Shown here: one piece after another, positions 60,140 to 64,000 of the stretch
How positions within the stretch are numbered: position 1 is the first letter of the stretch
Layout: the number at the start of each line of letters is the position of its first letter
Source: Garcia nutans
Lineage: Eukaryota; Streptophyta; Magnoliopsida; Malpighiales; Euphorbiaceae
Assembly (NCBI GenBank): GCA_947685225.1
Contig: CANTUV010000039.1
Coordinates: 39,176,001 to 39,240,000, forward strand
Reading direction: 5' to 3'
Length of the DNA: 64,000 nt
Notes under the pieces: model-generated
Database searches by the model: none
What the model saw: only the letters and a program-made list of their open reading frames with translations
What the model was told of the DNA's origin: nothing
Program-made: the position numbers and the translations under genes

Positions 60140-61190
60140 TAAAAAAAAGTGACCACTGTTTTTAAAATGGCCACCGTTTTCCATTTGTATTTATATTTTT
60201 AGTAGCCATTGGTTTTCATTTGTATTTTTTTTTCATTTTTTAATTTCAAAAGAATTTTTTTTAAATATTAAATTAAAAATATTTATAATAAATTTCTATT
60301 TATATATATAAATACTTACATATATAATTTAAAATGTTATTTATATTAATATATTTTATTTAATTTTTATTTTTTAAAATAGTTTTAATATATACTATAA
60401 AAATTATTTAAAAATATTTTTTATATAAAATTAAAAAATATCATTTTATATATTACATGTACTGACATATATTAACATATACCAATATATATATAAACAT
60501 TTATTAGCATATACCAACATATACTATTAAAATATATATAATATATACCGATGTATATCAATATATACTATTAAAATATATATAATATATATCGAGATAT
60601 ATTGAAATATACTTACACATACAAACATATATCATTATATATCAACATATATCAACATATACTTATATATATGATATTTTTTAAATATATGTCCATATAT
60701 ATTCTTATTCTGAAAATAAAATTTAATTTTTTATATTAATATATTTTATTTAATTTCTATTTTTTAAAATAATTTTAACATATATAATAAAAATTATTTA
60801 ACAATATTTTTAATATAAAATTATAAAAATATCATTTTTATGTTTAACATATACTAACATATGCTAGCATATACCGACATATATCAATATATATCGATAT
60901 ATATTGACATATGTCGATATATATCAACATATACTATTAAAATATATATAATATATACTAATATATATCAACATATACCGATATATAATAAAAAATTATA
61001 AAAACTATTTTTTTAAAATATTTTATTAAACATGTGGTATGCATTTAGATTAAAAATAAAAAAAATTCTCAATTATTATAATAAATTAAAAAAATAAAAA
61101 ATTTGCAATCAAATAACCAAAAATTAAAAAAAAAAATCATTTCAATTACAATGATTTGCAAAATTGTTTTCAAGTACTTCATAAACAAAA
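60140..61190. repeat. AT-rich repeat related to the 21708-23629 element
   Basis: The 60160-60470 part follows 21900-22200 block by block (GGCCA.T....TTTCATTT..., ACATTAATATATTTTATTTAA, TTTTAACATATACTATA). 60450-60990 is a run of CATATA(C/T)CAACATATA-like words. It suggests a third, decayed member of that MULE-type family. Confidence 0.4.
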
Positions 61191-61207
61191 GTGGAATAAA
61201 ATAAAAA

Positions 61208-62368
61208 GGCTAAATAATTATAAAGTCCTGAGATTTTACATATTATACTAATCAATCTCTTTATTTTCAACATCTAATTTTTGCAACCTTCTATTTTCAA
61301 ATATTAAACTTTTTAGTCCTTCTGTTAATATTTTAATATTTTATCCTAAAAATATTAATCAACTATTTTAATATTATAAAATAATTTATTTGTTCTTCCT
61401 TTATATATTTCTTTCTTTATTATTTGTTAAGTTATGCTTATTTTCAATTTTATTTATATTTCTTATATATAATTTATTTTAATTTTATAAATATTATTTA
61501 AAAATAATTTTAAATAATATGAATAATATTTTTTATTATTTTGCAGACAATCCATATATATCATTTATTTTAATTTTATAGATATTACTAAAAAATAATT
61601 TTAAATAATATTAATAATATCTTTTATTATTTTATAGACGATCTATATATAAAATAAAATTAAAAATAAAATAAACTTAATAAATAATAAAGATAAATAT
61701 ATATAATTATATTTTTTATTTCGAATATAAACTTAATATTTTTTTTATTAAATAAACTTAATAAATAAAAAATATAAACTTAATATAGTTATTTGTTAAG
61801 ATAAACTTAATATTTTTTTTATTAAATAAACTTAATAAATAATAAAGATAAATATATATAATTATATTTTTTTATTTTTATATATAAAATATTTATTTTT
61901 GTTATTTATTAAGTTTATTTTATTTTTAATTTTATTTTATATATAGATTATCTATAAAATAATAAAAGATATTATTAATATTATTTAAATTTTTAGTAAT
62001 ATCTATAAAATTAAAATAATTGATATATGGATTGTCTGCAAAATAATAAAAAATATTATTTATATTATTTAAAATTATTTTTAAATAATATTTATAAAAT
62101 TAAAATAAATTATATGTAAGAAATATAAATAAAATTAAAAACAAGCATGGCTTAACAAATAACAAAGAAAGAAATATATAAAGGAATGTCAAATAAATTA
62201 TTTTATAATATCAAAATAGTTGACTAATATTTTTAGGATAAAAATATTAACAGAAGAACTAAATAGTTTAATATTTGAAAACAAAAGGATGTAAAAATTG
62301 GATATTGAAAATACAGGGACTAACTAGTATAATATGTAAAACCTCCGAGACTTTATAATTATTTAGCC
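61208..62368. mobile_element. 1161 bp foldback MULE MITE with 9 bp target duplication
   Basis: The ends are GGCTAAATAATTATAAAGTC and its inverted counterpart ending TTATAATTATTTAGCC. The arms pair over about 550 bp each, through TTTTACATATTATACTA, CAAATATTAAACT and TTTTGCAGACAATCCATATA, around an AT-rich centre near 61790. AAATAAAAA flanks both ends (61199-61207, 62369-62377), which is a 9 bp duplication although low in complexity. No coding region. Confidence 0.85.
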
Positions 62369-62467
62369 AAATAAAAAAGTATAGTGCACCAATAGACATT
62401 TCTTAAAAATCTTCTAGAGAAGATGATGAGAAGGCTCTTAAATGAGGTGCTCTTGAAAAATTAAATA

Positions 62468-62741
62468 CTCCTTCTGTTTCACTTTAAGTGTCATGTAAGA
62501 ATTTTTTTTTGTTTTACTTAAATTGTTACTTTTATAAATTCAAAATGATATTAATTATAAAATTTTAAATTTATCATTGAATATTAAATACTTTAAAGAT
62601 TATTAATTTATAGTAAGAATAATTAAAATGGGTAATTAAGTAAAATATTATAAATTTTTTTTATAAAATTTATAATTACTAATAATTATCTTAATATATA
62701 TAATTATTCATAAAATAACGGTTAAAGTGAAACATAGAGAG
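62468..62741. mobile_element. Stowaway-like MITE, 274 bp
   Basis: The left end CTCCTTCTGTTTCACTTTAA and the right end TTAAAGTGAAACATAGAGAG are inverted repeats resembling the CTCCCTCCGT start of Stowaway (Tc1/mariner) elements. TA flanks each end (62466-62467, 62742-62743). Confidence 0.85.
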
Positions 62742-62924
62742 TATAATAAAATAAAAATAATTAAATTAAAGCAGAGTGGCAAATAACCTTCTGAAGTGAG
62801 AAAAGATTTGATGGTGCATTAAATGATATAGTAATAGAGTGGCAAATCCAAGAATTTATATATCTATTTATGATATTATGTTAACTAAAATTATTTTATA
62901 CATTCAACGAGATGCAATAATAAT

Positions 62925-63103
62925 GGCAGGCTCAAGTGGATAAAGTAGAAAGCGGAAGAAAAAAAAATAGCATCGTATTTTTATAAAAAAATATATATAA
63001 AAAGTTAAAATTATAAAAATAAAATGTTAAAAGTGAAAAGAGAAAATAAGATTAATAAACTTAAAAATAAAACTTAAAATATAATATATGGTGTAATTTT
63101 CCC
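62925..63103. mobile_element. Right-end remnant of the MULE-type family
   Basis: It ends ATATGGTGTAATTTTCCC, matching the ends at 23629 and 30257, and the preceding AAAAGTGAAAAGAGAAAATAAG stretch follows 23530-23620. The matching left end was not found. Confidence 0.4.
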
Positions 63104-63199
63104 TTTAAAAAATGTGGTAAATTGTGTGAAGTCCTTATAAAATAATGAGGAGAATATCTGATGTATGCGCTTTTTGGTTTTGTTTTTTAATTATATGGC

Positions 63200-64000
63200 C
63201 GGCAACTTTTTTTAAAAAACTATTAAGAGGAATTTTTTTTTTAAAAAAAATTACTTAAAAAATCGTTGATTTTTATTTTTTATGAGTTTTTTTATTTTAA
63301 TTTTAATTTATATTTATTCATAAATAATTTTTTACATTGTCAAAAAATATATAAAATAACATATACACAATATACACATAATATATAATACAATATAATA
63401 TATAATACAATATAATAAATAATAAATATCTATACAATATCTACATAACATGCACAGAACATCTACCAAACATATATAAAATTTATTTAATAATTTTTAA
63501 CTTATTTTTTAATCTTATATTCACACAATATAAATACAACATCTGCATAACATATATACAATATCTACAATATCTATATAACATACATTAAACATATATA
63601 AAATATCTATGAAATATCTACACCACATCTAGACAATAAAATTACTGCTTTTTTAACTTATTTTATATGTATAATATATGTATAATATAATATATACAAC
63701 AAATATATAATATATACACAATATCTATAATATACATCAAACATATATAGAACATCTATGAAACATCTCACCACATCTACACAATAAAATTACTTTTTTT
63801 AAACTTTTTTATATATAAAATGTAAAATTTATTCAAAAATAAATTTAATAATTTTTATTAATTTATTCAAAAATAAATTTAATAAATTTTATTAATTTAT
63901 TTATATATTTATTTATTATTTTTTGAGTGTTATTTTGTTTTTTGTAATTAAAATTAAAATTTTTTATATAAAAATTAATAATTTTTATATGCTAAAAATA
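63200..64000 (-). repeat. AT-rich dispersed repeat, copy 3 (inverted)
   Basis: Its reverse complement follows 59330-59840 (AATAACACTCAAAAAATAAT, TTATTGTGTAGATGTGG-type words). It runs to the window edge. Confidence 0.4.

Overview
The window reads as nuclear DNA of a flowering plant, most likely a eudicot. It is very AT-rich, its coding remnants are split by introns, and almost all of it is transposable elements nested in one another. The species cannot be told from the sequence. Only one gene looks intact: a single-exon F-box gene on the minus strand (33124-34182), resembling the auxin-up-regulated F-box (AUF) family. Everything else that codes is a broken transposon gene or a gene fragment inside a transposon. 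No tRNA, rRNA or CRISPR was seen.

Layout. 1-9955 is a Mutator-like (MULE) cluster. It holds the 3' end of a Ulp1-type protease gene (plus strand), a pair of large inverted repeats (about 540-1950 and 5690-7360) enclosing B3-domain-like and GRF-zinc-finger gene remnants, and a decayed MULE transposase on the minus strand (7555-9955). 9946-14108 holds three LTR fragments lying against each other. 14205-23905 is a degenerate tandem array of 0.8-0.9 kb units, interrupted by two MITEs, an LTR-derived block and a 1.9 kb MULE-type element with a 9 bp target duplication. 24773-25609 is an hAT-type element. 26484-30257 is a second member of the MULE-type family, itself carrying a CACTA element (27266-29342). 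30267-32890 is LTR-retrotransposon remnant. The F-box gene follows, then AT-rich spacer and a foldback-like element, then a solo Gypsy-type LTR (37310-39988, duplication TTTTT).

41214-51388 is a structurally complete but non-coding-competent LTR retrotransposon (LTRs of 2245 and 2240 bp, duplication CTAAT) of Gypsy/Tat type. It keeps only a broken gag piece and a 1 kb minisatellite, and it sits inside an older MITE. 51841-58217 is a degenerate Ty1/copia element on the minus strand, broken by a solo LTR (54435-55990, duplication AAGCG) related to the 41-51 kb element. 58218-64000 is AT-rich repeat DNA with a 1.16 kb foldback MULE MITE (9 bp duplication) and a Stowaway MITE.

Most worth a second look are the Tat-like LTRs. 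Two divergent LTR families share a run of three consecutive two-stem hairpins whose paired bases differ in concert, plus further hairpins and a primer-binding-site-like repeat in U5. Just upstream of the TATA box, three LTR families carry arrays of a short motif in alternating orientation, with a different motif in each family. A fourth LTR-like fragment has a similar quasi-palindromic array. All structural claims come from reading by eye; no alignment, folding or database search was run.
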